From Armatimonadota bacterium (GTDB taxonomy: Bacteria; Armatimonadota; Fimbriimonadia; Fimbriimonadales; Fimbriimonadaceae): DNA of 64,000 nt. Both the position numbers and the translations under genes were made by a program. This document shows, one piece after another, positions 38,584 through 48,745 of the stretch. The stretch lies in the NCBI GenBank assembly GCA_029781035.1, contig JAKOXK010000001.1:1-64000 (forward strand), written 5' to 3'. The notes beneath the pieces are model-generated. The model did not search any database. It was not told the DNA's origin and saw only the letters and a list, made by a program, of their open reading frames with translations. The first letter of the stretch is position 1. Each line of letters starts with the position of its first letter.

Positions 38584-39491
38584 CGGTGGGCTTTGACCTC
38601 TTGGGGACTCAGCCTGTCCAGTTCGGACAGCGCCTCCAGGATGCCGTCCTTGACAGTCTCTGCAGCTTCCAGTGGATTCCGGTACGCGCTGCCTCTTGGT
38701 TCGGGGAGCACCTGATCGACAAGGCCGAGTTCGAGCGCTGACTTCGAAGTCAACCTCAGGGCGGCTGCCGCCTTGTCCTTCTTTGCCGGATCGCGCCAGA
38801 GGATCGCCGCACAACCCTCCGGAGGGATCACAGAGTACACGGCGTGCTCCTGCATCAAAACCTTGTTCGAAGCGGCTATGCCGATCGCTCCTCCACTGCC
38901 GCCCTCTCCAATGATCACGCTAACAGTCGGGACCGTGAGTTTGAACATGGCGAGCATGCTGGCCGCAATGGCTTCGCTGATGCCACGGCTCTCGCTCTCG
39001 ACGCCGGGGTCTGCCGCTGGAGTGTCCACAAACGTGACAACGGGCAGACGGAACCGCTCCGCCATCTCGAACAACCGGATGGCCTTGCGGTAGCCCTCCG
39101 GTTTGGCCATGGCGAAGTTTCGGAACGTCCTCTCCGTGAGGTTTCTTCCCTTCTGGTGACCGAGCAGCATCACCGGCCGGTCCTCGAGCATCGCCGGCCC
39201 AGCCACGATCGCATGGTCGGCCCCTGCCCTCCGGTCTCCGTCAAGTTCGATGAAGTCGGTGAAGATGGCCGAAACGTAGTCGAGCGTGTAAGGTCGAGGG
39301 TCGGCACGGGCGAGAAGCACCTCTTCCCACGGTCCCAACCGGCTGAACATGATGTCCAGCACGTTGTCTCGCCGCTTCTCGTATCCCTCGATCCGGCCCT
39401 GATACTCCTCCTGCTTGCCGGGCTCGGTCTCGCGAACGATCGCCGACTTGAGCTGTGCGATCGCCTCTTCCAGATCAAGGAGCGGCTTCAT
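38544..39491 (-). CDS. accA: Acetyl-CoA carboxylase carboxyltransferase subunit alpha
   Basis: MLLGHQKGRNLTERTFRNFAMAKPEGYRKAIRLFEMAERFRLPVVTFVDTPAADPGVESESRGISEAIA. Confidence 0.97.
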   Translation of the reverse strand: MKPLLDLEEAIAQLKSAIVRETEPGKQEEYQGRIEGYEKRRDNVLDIMFSRLGPWEEVLLARADPRPYTLDYVSAIFTDFIELDGDRRAGADHAIVAGPAMLEDRPVMLLGHQKGRNLTERTFRNFAMAKPEGYRKAIRLFEMAERFRLPVVTFVDTPAADPGVESESRGISEAIAASMLAMFKLTVPTVSVIIGEGGSGGAIGIAASNKVLMQEHAVYSVIPPEGCAAILWRDPAKKDKAAAALRLTSKSALELGLVDQVLPEPRGSAYRNPLEAAETVKDGILEALSELDRLSPQEVKAHRYSRFRSMGAFLA

Positions 39492-39551
39492 CCATTCCCG
39501 CCACGAGTTGTAGGCTATGGCGCACCTCCCGCAGTGTCCGGTTCTGAGACG

Positions 39552-40373
39552 TTAGGCAAGTTTCTCCTCCAAGCCCCTCAGGTGGGCACCCAGCATACGG
39601 ACCAATGATCCCAGGGTCGCCCGCATGTCCCGCCGCTCCACGATCCGGTCGAGCATGCCCGACCGCAAAACCCATTCGGCTTGCTGGAAGTCGTCTGGCG
39701 CCTTCACGACTTGGGCTTGTTTGCTGACCCTCGCACCCGCGAACCCAACGAGAGCCTTTGGTTCGCTCAGGATCACGTCGGCCACGCTGGCGTAGCTCGC
39801 CAAGACGCCAGCCATAGTGGGATCGGTGAAGACGGCGATATACGGTACACCCTCGCGTTGACAGCGTTCCACCGCCGCTGTCGATTTGGCCATCTGCATC
39901 AGGCTCAGAAGACCTTCCTGCATACGGGCACCACCGCTTGCGCAGAAGATCACGACTGGAATCCGCTCGTCGCAGCCACGCTCCAGGGCCCTGGTGACCT
40001 TTTCGCCGGCGACCGATCCCATCGAGCCGCCCATGAAATGGAAATCGGAGATCGCGATGCTAACGGGGACGCCCTGGATGGTCGCTCGCCCCGTCACCAC
40101 GCTGTCGGCCATGCCCGTCTTCTCCTGAGCGGCCAAGTGCTTGGGTTGATAGTCCGGAAACTGCAACGGATCTCCGGAAACGAGCTCCGTGTCGGTCTCG
40201 ACGAAGCTGCCCTCGTCGAACGTCCAGTCAATCCTTTCTCGCCATGTGAGCCGGTGGTGGTGACCGCAATAGGCGCAGACTTTGAGGTTGCTCGCGAAGT
40301 CGGTGGCGAACAAGGTCTTCTTGCAGTTCTGGCACTGCACGAATCGGCTTGCTGAGGCGTCCCCGGTCCGCAT
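39552..40373 (-). CDS. accD: Acetyl-CoA carboxylase carboxyltransferase subunit beta
   Basis: CQNCKKTLFATDFASNLKVCAYCGHHHRLTWRERID (zinc ribbon), FMGGSMGSVAGEKVTRALE, GGARMQEGLLSLMQMAKSTAAV. Confidence 0.97.
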   Translation of the reverse strand: MRTGDASASRFVQCQNCKKTLFATDFASNLKVCAYCGHHHRLTWRERIDWTFDEGSFVETDTELVSGDPLQFPDYQPKHLAAQEKTGMADSVVTGRATIQGVPVSIAISDFHFMGGSMGSVAGEKVTRALERGCDERIPVVIFCASGGARMQEGLLSLMQMAKSTAAVERCQREGVPYIAVFTDPTMAGVLASYASVADVILSEPKALVGFAGARVSKQAQVVKAPDDFQQAEWVLRSGMLDRIVERRDMRATLGSLVRMLGAHLRGLEEKLA

Positions 40374-40521
40374 CGGGCACCCAGGATACCAGGGCCCAGG
40401 GACGAAAAGAAGGCTCGGCGGGACAACGCGCCGACCAGCTATTCGGGAACGGGACGGGACCTGAAGAGGCGACTCGCTATCATTCGCTCAGAGGGCGGAT
40501 CTGGCTTTCCGCTGACTCGAT

Positions 40522-40932
40522 ATGAAGACCCACACGGCCTACCTTTGGTTTGAGACGCGTCAGCGCGAGGAGTTCCTCCGCATCACCGACGAAGTCGAAT
40601 CGATCGTCGAAGAGTCGGGGATTCAGGAGGGCATGGTGCTGGTCAGCGCCATGCACATTACGGCCGCCGTCTACGTGAACGACTGGGAGAACGGCCTCAT
40701 CGAGGACATCAAGGAGTGGCTTCACGGCCTTGCTCCACGAAAGGACTACCGCCATCACCGGACGGGCGAGGACAACGGCGAGGCCCACCTCAAGAACCTC
40801 CTGTTACACCACCAAGTCCTGTTGCCCATAACGGACGGCTCTCTCGACCTTGGACCCTGGCAGCAGGTCTTCTACGCCGAGTTTGACGGTCGACGCCGCA
40901 AGAGGGTGGTCGTCAAGGTGATGGGAGCATAG
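40522..40932 (+). CDS. YjbQ/UPF0047 family protein
   Basis: [31 protein letters not shown]...[51 protein letters not shown]. Confidence 0.93.
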   Translation: MKTHTAYLWFETRQREEFLRITDEVESIVEESGIQEGMVLVSAMHITAAVYVNDWENGLIEDIKEWLHGLAPRKDYRHHRTGEDNGEAHLKNLLLHHQVLLPITDGSLDLGPWQQVFYAEFDGRRRKRVVVKVMGA

Positions 40933-40940
40933 TCTGGTTC

Positions 40941-40979
40941 AAGGAAAGGACGCCCGCCCTCGGGTGAGAGCGAGCGTCC
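40941..40979 (-). terminator. Terminator-like hairpin for the downstream end of the 41003 gene
   Basis: Minus strand GGACGCtcgCTC...GAGggcGGGCGTCC then TTTCCTT. Confidence 0.55.
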
Positions 40980-41002
40980 GGACAGCCTCGAAAGTCGACG
41001 GT

Positions 41003-41791
41003 TTATTTGCGACGACGTCGGGCCAAGGCGACGAGCCCGACACCGAGAGCGATCATGCTCACAGGCTCAGGAACCGTCTTGAACGCCAGACCATCGAACG
41101 AACCAGGAGCGGTGCCCCAGTTGGTCATGGCCCAGCCATTGGCGACGTCGAACCGGAGGATCTGTCCGCTCCAATCGATCGTGTACGCCATGTTGCTCCC
41201 CGCGTCCCAAGCGATGCCACCATTGTTGATGAAGCCACTGCCACCGATCGGGGTGACGCTCCCGTCGGTCGTGCTGACACTGTAGATCGTGCCCGGCCCC
41301 GCCTCGAAACCGACCATCTGCTTGGTGGAGCCGACAAATGTCAGTCCGTCCAGGGAGTGACCCGGGTCTCCGACGGCTGAAGCGGCGCCGGTAGAGCGAT
41401 CGATCTTATAGAAACCGGAACTGAGCGTCGACGAGCTTGCATAGAGGGTGTCCGTGGCCACATCGTAGCCAAGTCCGAACAAGCTGCTCGCGCCCGTGCT
41501 ACCGATCAACGAGGCGGCGCCGGTGTTCAGATTCACGGAGTACAAGTTGTTGACGGCGCCGAAACCGTCGCCCCAACCGTTGACCATGTACATCACACCG
41601 TGAGCCGAGTCGTAGGCGAGGTCGCCAAAATCGTAGCTGACGCCCAATGCCCCGACGGCGTTGAACGTGTTGGTGCTCAGATCGACCGTGTACAACTGGC
41701 CCGTGCCAGGTTGGACGGTGTAGGCGACCTGTGCCATGGACGCCGCCGAGAGGACGGTCATTGCAGACAGGATGGCAATACGCATTCTCAT
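41003..41791 (-). CDS. PEP-CTERM-anchored secreted protein
   Basis: Signal MRMRIAILSAMTVLSAASMAQ; C-terminus VPEPVSMIALGVGLVALARRRRK. Confidence 0.9.
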   Translation of the reverse strand: MRMRIAILSAMTVLSAASMAQVAYTVQPGTGQLYTVDLSTNTFNAVGALGVSYDFGDLAYDSAHGVMYMVNGWGDGFGAVNNLYSVNLNTGAASLIGSTGASSLFGLGYDVATDTLYASSSTLSSGFYKIDRSTGAASAVGDPGHSLDGLTFVGSTKQMVGFEAGPGTIYSVSTTDGSVTPIGGSGFINNGGIAWDAGSNMAYTIDWSGQILRFDVANGWAMTNWGTAPGSFDGLAFKTVPEPVSMIALGVGLVALARRRRK

Positions 41792-41924
41792 TGACTTCAA
41801 TCTCCTGTACCTAGAGAGAACTTCAGAGCCCGGAACCCACGCGAACACGGATTGGGACTTGAAAGAATAGTATCACTCCAGAAATCCATGACAGACGCTG
41901 GCAAATGTGCTGGCTTCGGCATGC

Positions 41925-42548
41925 CTAAGACAAGTCTATCGAGTCCAGACTCCGGACGACACGGTGTGCCGCCGACACGTTCCCTCGGTCGTGGCGGTCG
42001 ATCCCGAGCACCGTGCAACCAGCGGCCAGTCCCGCGAGGATGCCGTTGGGAGCGTCCTCGACGACCCAGCAGTCTTGTGGTGGGAAACCGAGCCTCTTGG
42101 CGGCGAGCACGTACGGCTCTGGCTCAGGCTTGCCCCGAACGACGTCCGCCTCGCACACGACGCCCTGGACCGCCCTCCTGATCTCGGGAAACCGCTCAAG
42201 CACGGCTTCGACGTACCAGTCCATCGAGGACGTGACCAGCATGGCAGGCGTCCCGTTCAGGCGCCCCAGCAGTCGGGCGGCATCCTCGAACAACGGCACG
42301 TCGTTGGCGACATGCGCGATCATCTGGGGCTTGTAGTCGCTCAGGAACTCCTCGACTGTCAACGACTTGCCGAATCGTTCGTCGATCTTCTCCAACCAGA
42401 CCGGTAGTGTCAGACCGGTGAACTCTTCCATCTGCTCCAGGGTGATCGGCACACCGAAGTCGTTCAGGGCGGCCACCTCGGTCTTCTTGTACCAAGGCTC
42501 GGAATCGATCAACGTGCCGTCGAGGTCCAAGAGAAGTGGCGTGGGCAC
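41925..42548 (-). CDS. HAD-family phosphatase
   Basis: LLLDLDGTLIDSEPWY...AMLVTSSMDWYVEAVLERF...KPEPEPYVLAAKRLGFPPQDCWVVEDAPNGILAGLAAG. Confidence 0.95.
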   Translation of the reverse strand: MPTPLLLDLDGTLIDSEPWYKKTEVAALNDFGVPITLEQMEEFTGLTLPVWLEKIDERFGKSLTVEEFLSDYKPQMIAHVANDVPLFEDAARLLGRLNGTPAMLVTSSMDWYVEAVLERFPEIRRAVQGVVCEADVVRGKPEPEPYVLAAKRLGFPPQDCWVVEDAPNGILAGLAAGCTVLGIDRHDRGNVSAAHRVVRSLDSIDLS

Positions 42549-42617
42549 GACGGGTGATTATTCCCCGCCGACTGGTGCCACCGGCTTGTAAGACCTATGC
42601 TGACCCTTGCTCGGATC

Positions 42618-43601
42618 TCAGTCCTTGGCCCAGAACATCGCTCCCGCGGGCTCCTGGATGACGGCTTGCTTGAGGACATCGATAGCCTTCCTCAGGCCCT
42701 CCATCGGCGACATCAGACCGTCTTCGTGCTCGATGCTGAGCACCTTGTCATAGCCGACCACACGGAGGTTGCTGACGAAGTCCTTCCACCACTCGACGCC
42801 GTGGCCGTAGCCCACGCTCCGGAACACCCACGAGCGCTTGGCGATGTCACCGTAGCTCTTGGTGTCCAAGTTGCCGTTCCTGCCCGAATTTGCAGTGTCA
42901 ATGCGCGTGTCCTTGGCGTGGACATGAAAAACCGCGCCCTCCTCTCCCAACTCTCTGACAGCGGCGATCGGGTCGATGCCCTGCCACCACAAGTGGCTTG
43001 GATCGAAGTTCGCACCGATCCATTCCCCGTCTCGCCCCACACCTTTCCGAAGCTTGAGGAGCGTGTCGTTGCTATAGCAAACGAATCCAGGGTGCATCTC
43101 GATGCCGAATCTGACCTGGTGCTCTTTGAGCAACTTGGCTTGTGCGCGCCAGTAAGGGAGGACGCTGCGCTTCCACTGCCACTCAAGGATCTCTCGGAAC
43201 TCGTCGGGCCAAGCACAGGTGACCCAGTTCGGATTCTTGGCGCGTGGCCCGTCGCCAGGGCAACCGCTGAACCCGTTCACGCACTCCACACCCAACGCGC
43301 TCGCCAGTTTCACGGCGTTCACGAAGACCTCGTGGTGCTCCTGGGCAATGACTTTGTTGGGGTGGAGCGGGTTGCCATGGACGCTCAGCGCCGTGAGCAC
43401 CAGCCCGCGCCGCTCAATCGCCTTCATGAGTCGATCCCGCTCGGCCTTGCTCTCCAGCAACTTCGGCACGTCGATGTGCGGCGAACCAGGGTAGGCGCCG
43501 GCCCCGATTTCGACCGCTTGGATCCCTTCCGCGACCGCAGCATCGAGCGCGTCTTCCAGTTTCTTGTCCCCAAACAGGGCGATGAATAGTCCGATTCGCA
43601 T
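42618..43601 (-). CDS. Sugar phosphate isomerase/epimerase (xylose isomerase-like TIM barrel)
   Basis: MRIGLFIALFGDKKLEDALDAAVAEGIQAVEIGAGAYPGSPH...VRFGIEMHPGFVCYSNDTLLKLR...NFDPSHLWWQGID. Confidence 0.92.
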   Translation of the reverse strand: MRIGLFIALFGDKKLEDALDAAVAEGIQAVEIGAGAYPGSPHIDVPKLLESKAERDRLMKAIERRGLVLTALSVHGNPLHPNKVIAQEHHEVFVNAVKLASALGVECVNGFSGCPGDGPRAKNPNWVTCAWPDEFREILEWQWKRSVLPYWRAQAKLLKEHQVRFGIEMHPGFVCYSNDTLLKLRKGVGRDGEWIGANFDPSHLWWQGIDPIAAVRELGEEGAVFHVHAKDTRIDTANSGRNGNLDTKSYGDIAKRSWVFRSVGYGHGVEWWKDFVSNLRVVGYDKVLSIEHEDGLMSPMEGLRKAIDVLKQAVIQEPAGAMFWAKD

Positions 43602-43980
43602 GGACGAAGTTTGCCATAGGGCCGACTCGGAGTGAAAGGCAGAACCCGGCCTCAAGACCATTCGGCCTCCAACCGCACCCACGGTGTCCATCTGGCGACG
43701 GCGTCCCCGGCGTCACCAGTCCGCCGAACATTGCTCCGAACCACAATCGTAAGACTAATGCAATGTACAAATCAACGGTTGCACACATCCAACCGTCGTG
43801 CAGCCCTTGACGGTTAGCCTGCCATGGTCTGTCGCGGCGATTTACCCCCGTATTTATGCCTGTTATCAATAAGTACATTTTATATATAGATAGTCTTGCA
43901 ATAGAATTTCCTATAGATCAGTGACTGGCGCCTGGTGTCTTCCGGAGCGTCTCTGGACTGGTCGGAGAGGGCTATCTCAC

Positions 43981-44715
43981 ATGACCAAAAAGGTTCTCAT
44001 CATCCTGGGACTGGCGGCCGTCGTCGGCGCCAACGCGCAGTCCCTCTACAACAACGCGACCCCTGCCGGACTGACGCTTGAAGGCTTGCGGACCGGTCCT
44101 CGAACGGGTGGAGGCGACTACAGCGAAGTCCAGCTCGGCAACACCACAGCTGGTTCGACCGTCATCGACTCGCTCTATCGAATGGGTGACGACTTCACCT
44201 TCAGTGGCAACAACTGGCAAGTGAACAAGATCACGATCTTCGCCTATCACACGGGCGCGACCGTCGCTGACTTCAACGGCGGCACGATGGAGATCCGAGC
44301 TGGTTCAGCGACGGGCAGCGTCGTTGGCACGGGCACGTTTGGATCCTCGGTGTTCACGGACATCTACCGGATCTTCAACGGCACTCCCGGCGATACCCGA
44401 CGCGTCCAGCAGGTGACCTTCAACTTCAACACGCAGTTGACGGCAGGAACGTATTGGATCACCTATGGCCTGACGAACTCGGCCAGCAGTGGGTTCAACC
44501 CGTTCCTCACCAAGGTCGGCAGTCTCACGACCCCGGGAGCGAACGCCATGCAGTACACAGTGAGCTCGGGAACTTGGGCAGCCGTCGTCGATACGGGATC
44601 ACTACAGCCTCAGGATCTGCCGTTCTGGATCGACGGTCAAGTCGTTCCTGAGCCGGCCACGTTGGTCGCGCTCACGCTCGGCCTTGCCGCGTTCGCCCGC
44701 AAGCGACGCAGGTAG
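43981..44715 (+). CDS. PEP-CTERM-anchored secreted protein
   Basis: Signal MTKKVLIILGLAAVVGANAQS; C-terminus VPEPATLVALTLGLAAFARKRRR. Confidence 0.9.
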   Translation: MTKKVLIILGLAAVVGANAQSLYNNATPAGLTLEGLRTGPRTGGGDYSEVQLGNTTAGSTVIDSLYRMGDDFTFSGNNWQVNKITIFAYHTGATVADFNGGTMEIRAGSATGSVVGTGTFGSSVFTDIYRIFNGTPGDTRRVQQVTFNFNTQLTAGTYWITYGLTNSASSGFNPFLTKVGSLTTPGANAMQYTVSSGTWAAVVDTGSLQPQDLPFWIDGQVVPEPATLVALTLGLAAFARKRRR

Positions 44716-44757
44716 CGATTCGATCTGAGCCGTCGTAAACGAGTCTGAACTACCGCC

Positions 44758-44799
44758 GGACGCCCCTCGCTAACCATGCCGAGGGGCGTCCGCTTCTTT
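44758..44799. terminator. Strong terminator hairpin between convergent genes
   Basis: GGACGCCCCTCG-N10-CGAGGGGCGTCC then GCTTCTTT. Confidence 0.8.
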
Positions 44800-44813
44800 C
44801 TGGACGGTCGATC

Positions 44814-45392
44814 TTAGCCGTGGGGCCCAATCTGACCTGGGATCGTCATAACGGGTGTCCCGGTCAGGTTGCCCGTGATGTTCTTGTTGGCCTGATCTCC
44901 GCTATAGACGGCGGTCGCGTACCCATTGAGCGTGGCGGGAAGGCCGACGAACGTGGGGTGTCCCAGTACGCACGCCCTGCGCGCCGTGAACTTCAGTGTC
45001 GTCAGGATGTTGCCCTGAGACGTTGCCACGAATGGGGTCAGAAACTGACCGAGCCCAGTCCACATCGCGTCCCCGTCGGACAAACTGTCGTTCAAGTGGG
45101 CCGGATTGATGAATCCGGACGAAAACCACGCGTAGCCGCCGTTGGCGTCATGAGCCCTGGAGTCGTAGGAGCTGATGGGATTGATGACGGCGGGATCCCA
45201 CTGAATGATGACGTCGAGGGCACCGATGGTCTCCGTGGGATTGTCGGAAACGGCGACGATGTCCACGTTGACGACCTCACCGACCTTGTAACTGTTCTTG
45301 AGTGGCCTCAGCTCCAGATTCACATTGGCCTTGGCCGCTCCGGTCAGAAGGAGGGCTGGCAACACTACGCACACATACTTTATCATGTTCAT
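44814..45392 (-). CDS. Secreted cohesin-like domain protein
   Basis: Signal MNMIKYVCVVLPALLLTGAAKA, then VNLELRPLKNSYKVGEVVNVDIVAVSDNPTETIGALDVIIQWDPAVINPISS...GNILTTLKFTARRA. This is a cohesin-fold pattern. Confidence 0.7.
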   Translation of the reverse strand: MNMIKYVCVVLPALLLTGAAKANVNLELRPLKNSYKVGEVVNVDIVAVSDNPTETIGALDVIIQWDPAVINPISSYDSRAHDANGGYAWFSSGFINPAHLNDSLSDGDAMWTGLGQFLTPFVATSQGNILTTLKFTARRACVLGHPTFVGLPATLNGYATAVYSGDQANKNITGNLTGTPVMTIPGQIGPHG

Positions 45393-45521
45393 CTCCAGAT
45401 CCACGGCACGGTGTCGCCACCGGCATCAATTCAGCATTCACCCATTGTATTAGCCACGAGAGCCAGGAGAGGCTCTACCAGACAAAGTCAGGCAATAAAC
45501 TCACTTATTGCCAGGTTCAAA

Positions 45522-45547
45522 GGGCCCCGTCCCGAAGGACGGAGCCC
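45522..45547 (-). terminator. Terminator-like hairpin downstream of the 45566 gene
   Basis: Minus strand GGGCTCCGTCC-ttcg-GGACGGGGCCC then TTT. Confidence 0.6.
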
Positions 45548-45565
45548 GATGTTTCCCTGCTTTTC

Positions 45566-48500
45566 TTATCCGCGGGCACCCGGCTTGATGTGGAGTTTTG
45601 CGTCCAGCCACCGGGTGACCTCGTTGACGGTAATCCAACCGTCCTTGTCCGCATCCATGGCACGGGCCACGCTCTCCGCAACCCCTGCCTTGACCATGTC
45701 CTTGACCGTGCACTTGACTTGCGGCGTCCTGCCCGGGCCAGCGAAGTTGCCCGGCTCAGAATCGCCGACGCTGAGGAACCCATTTTGAAGGAAAGTGAAG
45801 TCCTCGGTACCGACACCATGATCGCAACTGAAGTCGGCATTGGTGTCCGACTCCCCTATATAAGAGTTGGGAGAGCCTGCGGGATTGGTGCCGTACTGGT
45901 AGGCGAAGACGCCAAAGTCCAAGATGTCGATCACATTGTCCCTGTTGGCATCGCCGCCCTTCAGCGAGAGCAAGCCGCTTCCTGTGTACTGGTTGCCCAC
46001 ATGGTTCATTGCAACGTTCGCACGAAGCGTGTGGAGCGGATCGACAGCACTTACCTCGTCAAACGAGGCTGGTCCGTTGGCGGGCAACGTTTCGGGCCCA
46101 TCGTACGCGTTTAGCACCACAGTCTGCGGGTTAGCAGTGAACGTCACGAGTTTGTCGATGTGGACTGGTGAGTTCGCGCCGGAACCGTCGCCACCCAAGA
46201 CGAAGTGGACCCACCTCGTGGGAGAGGCGCCCACCGATGCCAGTTCCACGCTGAGGGTCACGGTCGTCGTGTTCACACCACCCGTCGATTCGGTCTGAGA
46301 CACACTGTTGCCCGCATCATCGATCGCACTGACGATGATCTCGGCAGGACCACTCGGTGCACTGGCCGTCACGTTGTACTCGGCGCGGAACTTGTTCCCC
46401 GTCCAGGAATACGTGTCCAGCACCACATCTTCCGGCCCTGTCCCGTTGTTGCTGGTCGGCGAGAAGTTCAAGACAATCTTCGGCCGTTCCGCAAGTCCTG
46501 AGCCCTCATTGCTTCCTCCCTGACCGAAGTCCCGGGCATTGACCTCAACGAGCAAGTTCCCCAGCACGATCGGATGAGTCGTCGCATCCACGGCCCCTTG
46601 AGTCGCCGAGAACTGCGTGAGAACCGGAAGTGTGTCGTCAACGACGACGATGTTGGAGTCCAACCGCGCTGGAGTCACCGGTTGAGCCAGCGAGTCGCTA
46701 AAGCGGGTCGGGATTCCCGAACCGTTGTCCGCGTTGACGCCGACCCAGGCGGTGCCTTCGCCAGTCGGCGTGAACCGCAAGTCAGCAAGTTTGGCGATCT
46801 CTGAGGCGGGAGCGGCGGGTTGTCCTGTCGCGACACCTGCAGACAGTTGCAGGCTCGAGTTCATCGGGAGCAGGATTGTCGGGAACAGGCCCTGATCGGC
46901 ATAGGTGTACACGCTCGTGCTGTCATAGGTCTGGACACCGTGGCTCTGCAGAAACGCCTGGTAACCCAACACGCTCTGCTGCAAGCCGGTCATCGTGAAG
47001 CGATAGTCGGCTCGGCCGGAAGACTTGATGTACGGGTTGTCGGCCGTGACGTAGAGATTGTTGGCGACCGCGTTCGTCTCGAAATTACGGACACGCACAG
47101 CCCCGTTGGGCTTGGTCACACCAACCTCGGACGTGAACCCTGCCGTGAACACGACTGGCCCGGAGATCGAACCAATCGTCGGCGCATAAGTTCCTAGATC
47201 GTGTTCAGTGCCCGCTTGGGCTCCATTCAGCGGCCAGACCTTCCCTGACAGCTGTCCCAGCGAATCGACGGACACCTGGACACGAAACGCTGTTTCATCA
47301 GACGCCGCCGTGTACGCCGTGCCTCCCGACTCGATAGTGTAGGGAGGACCGGCCATTCGGCCAGTCAACCCGACGACATACGACGATCCTGACTTCGTGA
47401 GCCTCACACCAGCGCTCAGGGTCGAGTTGCTGACGGCGACACCGAAGGCTTCATCGTTCGCAACCCAGGTCCCTGTGGCATCGATGTCGGCGACAAAGGT
47501 GGTCCCGCTCGATGACACGCTCATGGCACGTGGTGGCTTCACAGCGTCTGAGAAGGGCGTGTACGTCCCTTCGACCGCATTGGGATCCCAAGCGTTGATC
47601 GACCCGTCGCGGCTGCGTTCGATCACTTGACCGTAGGTGGGGTCGGCTCCGGTAGCAGCGATCGACAGACCCGGATAAGTCTGGGCTGCCGCCGCGAAGT
47701 ACCGTCCATTCAGATCGACGGGAGTCCATCCGTTCCCATGAACGATGTCATGACTGAAGTAGTAATTGCCAGCAGGCAGAGTGACCGGGTTCTTGAGCTT
47801 GAACGTCACCTTCCAGATCGGATCGGGCACCCCAGAAGGAGGGATCCGGTTGATGCCCGTCGGTTCGACTGTGACTGTGCTGTCCACGGTATCGCTGGAG
47901 AGCACGTCGCCTGTGAACTTGCCTGTCGCAGTCGGCAACAACGAGCCGTCTTCAGTCCAGATGTTGAACCGGTACCGCACGTTCCGCGAAAGGGGCTGGA
48001 ACCGCTCGATGCCGTCGCCGTCGAAGTAGCCGACGATCGTGTCGAACGTGGTCGGACCAACGACCGGAAAGTATCCCGCATAGATCCAGTCCCAATCGTT
48101 CGACATCGCAAAGCCGCGATAGCAGCCGGCGTCGCTAGGAGGACCTCCGAGGGACGTGTTCCAGTAGTACTTCCCCGAGTAGGGAATTGTGTTGTCGGGG
48201 ATCCCGGTGTCGTCGAACACCAGGGTCGACCCGTTCAACAGGCTGAGGCCAAAACTGAAGTTGTAGGTGAACCAGTCGTCCTTCTGCCAGACGTCGACTG
48301 GATAGTAAAGATAGGCGGGCGAGTCCGTCACGAACCGGAACGTGCCTCCCGACGCATTGTCGCCATTCCGCGTTCCGCCGTAGCCGAGGGGCGTCTTGCC
48401 GCCCGTGATGATGTAGTACCAGCCGAACGCGTTGGTTCCGTTGTCTTCCACGCCGTTGTAGAGGGGCGATATCCCCGGCAACGAGGTGACCCCGACTCCC

Positions 48501-48637
48501 TGGCCGTTGTGTGTCACGGGCCCGCCCTTCAAGGGAAACGCAAACGGGTCGTGGGACGAGTGCTGAGCGAACGCAGAGCTACCGACGAGGCTCATGCCTA
48601 CTGCGAGAGCGGCTCCTGCCATGCGCGAATGCTTCAT
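45566..48637 (-). CDS. Large secreted protein with C-terminal dockerin-like repeat and EF-hand (array member 4)
   Basis: Signal MKHSRMAGAALAVGMSLVGSSAFAQ; C-terminal GGDANRDNVIDILDFGVFAYQYG...SDTNADFSCDHGVGTEDFTFLQ...CTVKDMVKAGVAESVARAMDADKDGWITVNEVTRWLDAKLHIKPGARG. Confidence 0.88.
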   Translation of the reverse strand: MKHSRMAGAALAVGMSLVGSSAFAQHSSHDPFAFPLKGGPVTHNGQGVGVTSLPGISPLYNGVEDNGTNAFGWYYIITGGKTPLGYGGTRNGDNASGGTFRFVTDSPAYLYYPVDVWQKDDWFTYNFSFGLSLLNGSTLVFDDTGIPDNTIPYSGKYYWNTSLGGPPSDAGCYRGFAMSNDWDWIYAGYFPVVGPTTFDTIVGYFDGDGIERFQPLSRNVRYRFNIWTEDGSLLPTATGKFTGDVLSSDTVDSTVTVEPTGINRIPPSGVPDPIWKVTFKLKNPVTLPAGNYYFSHDIVHGNGWTPVDLNGRYFAAAAQTYPGLSIAATGADPTYGQVIERSRDGSINAWDPNAVEGTYTPFSDAVKPPRAMSVSSSGTTFVADIDATGTWVANDEAFGVAVSNSTLSAGVRLTKSGSSYVVGLTGRMAGPPYTIESGGTAYTAASDETAFRVQVSVDSLGQLSGKVWPLNGAQAGTEHDLGTYAPTIGSISGPVVFTAGFTSEVGVTKPNGAVRVRNFETNAVANNLYVTADNPYIKSSGRADYRFTMTGLQQSVLGYQAFLQSHGVQTYDSTSVYTYADQGLFPTILLPMNSSLQLSAGVATGQPAAPASEIAKLADLRFTPTGEGTAWVGVNADNGSGIPTRFSDSLAQPVTPARLDSNIVVVDDTLPVLTQFSATQGAVDATTHPIVLGNLLVEVNARDFGQGGSNEGSGLAERPKIVLNFSPTSNNGTGPEDVVLDTYSWTGNKFRAEYNVTASAPSGPAEIIVSAIDDAGNSVSQTESTGGVNTTTVTLSVELASVGASPTRWVHFVLGGDGSGANSPVHIDKLVTFTANPQTVVLNAYDGPETLPANGPASFDEVSAVDPLHTLRANVAMNHVGNQYTGSGLLSLKGGDANRDNVIDILDFGVFAYQYGTNPAGSPNSYIGESDTNADFSCDHGVGTEDFTFLQNGFLSVGDSEPGNFAGPGRTPQVKCTVKDMVKAGVAESVARAMDADKDGWITVNEVTRWLDAKLHIKPGARG

Positions 48638-48745
48638 GTCTTTCTCCTGATCCAATGCCCAGTCCTGGCGATCGCCAAGACTGGGTCTTGTCCGTGGGGC
48701 CCTGAAACGTCACAGTTCAGGGCCCCGAATGTCTTGTCTTCGGGA

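Noticed and set aside
43741-43830. CAACCGTC/GACGGTTAG and similar short repeats upstream of the PEP-CTERM gene
   Set aside because: Too short and irregular to argue for a functional array; may be a chance inverted repeat.
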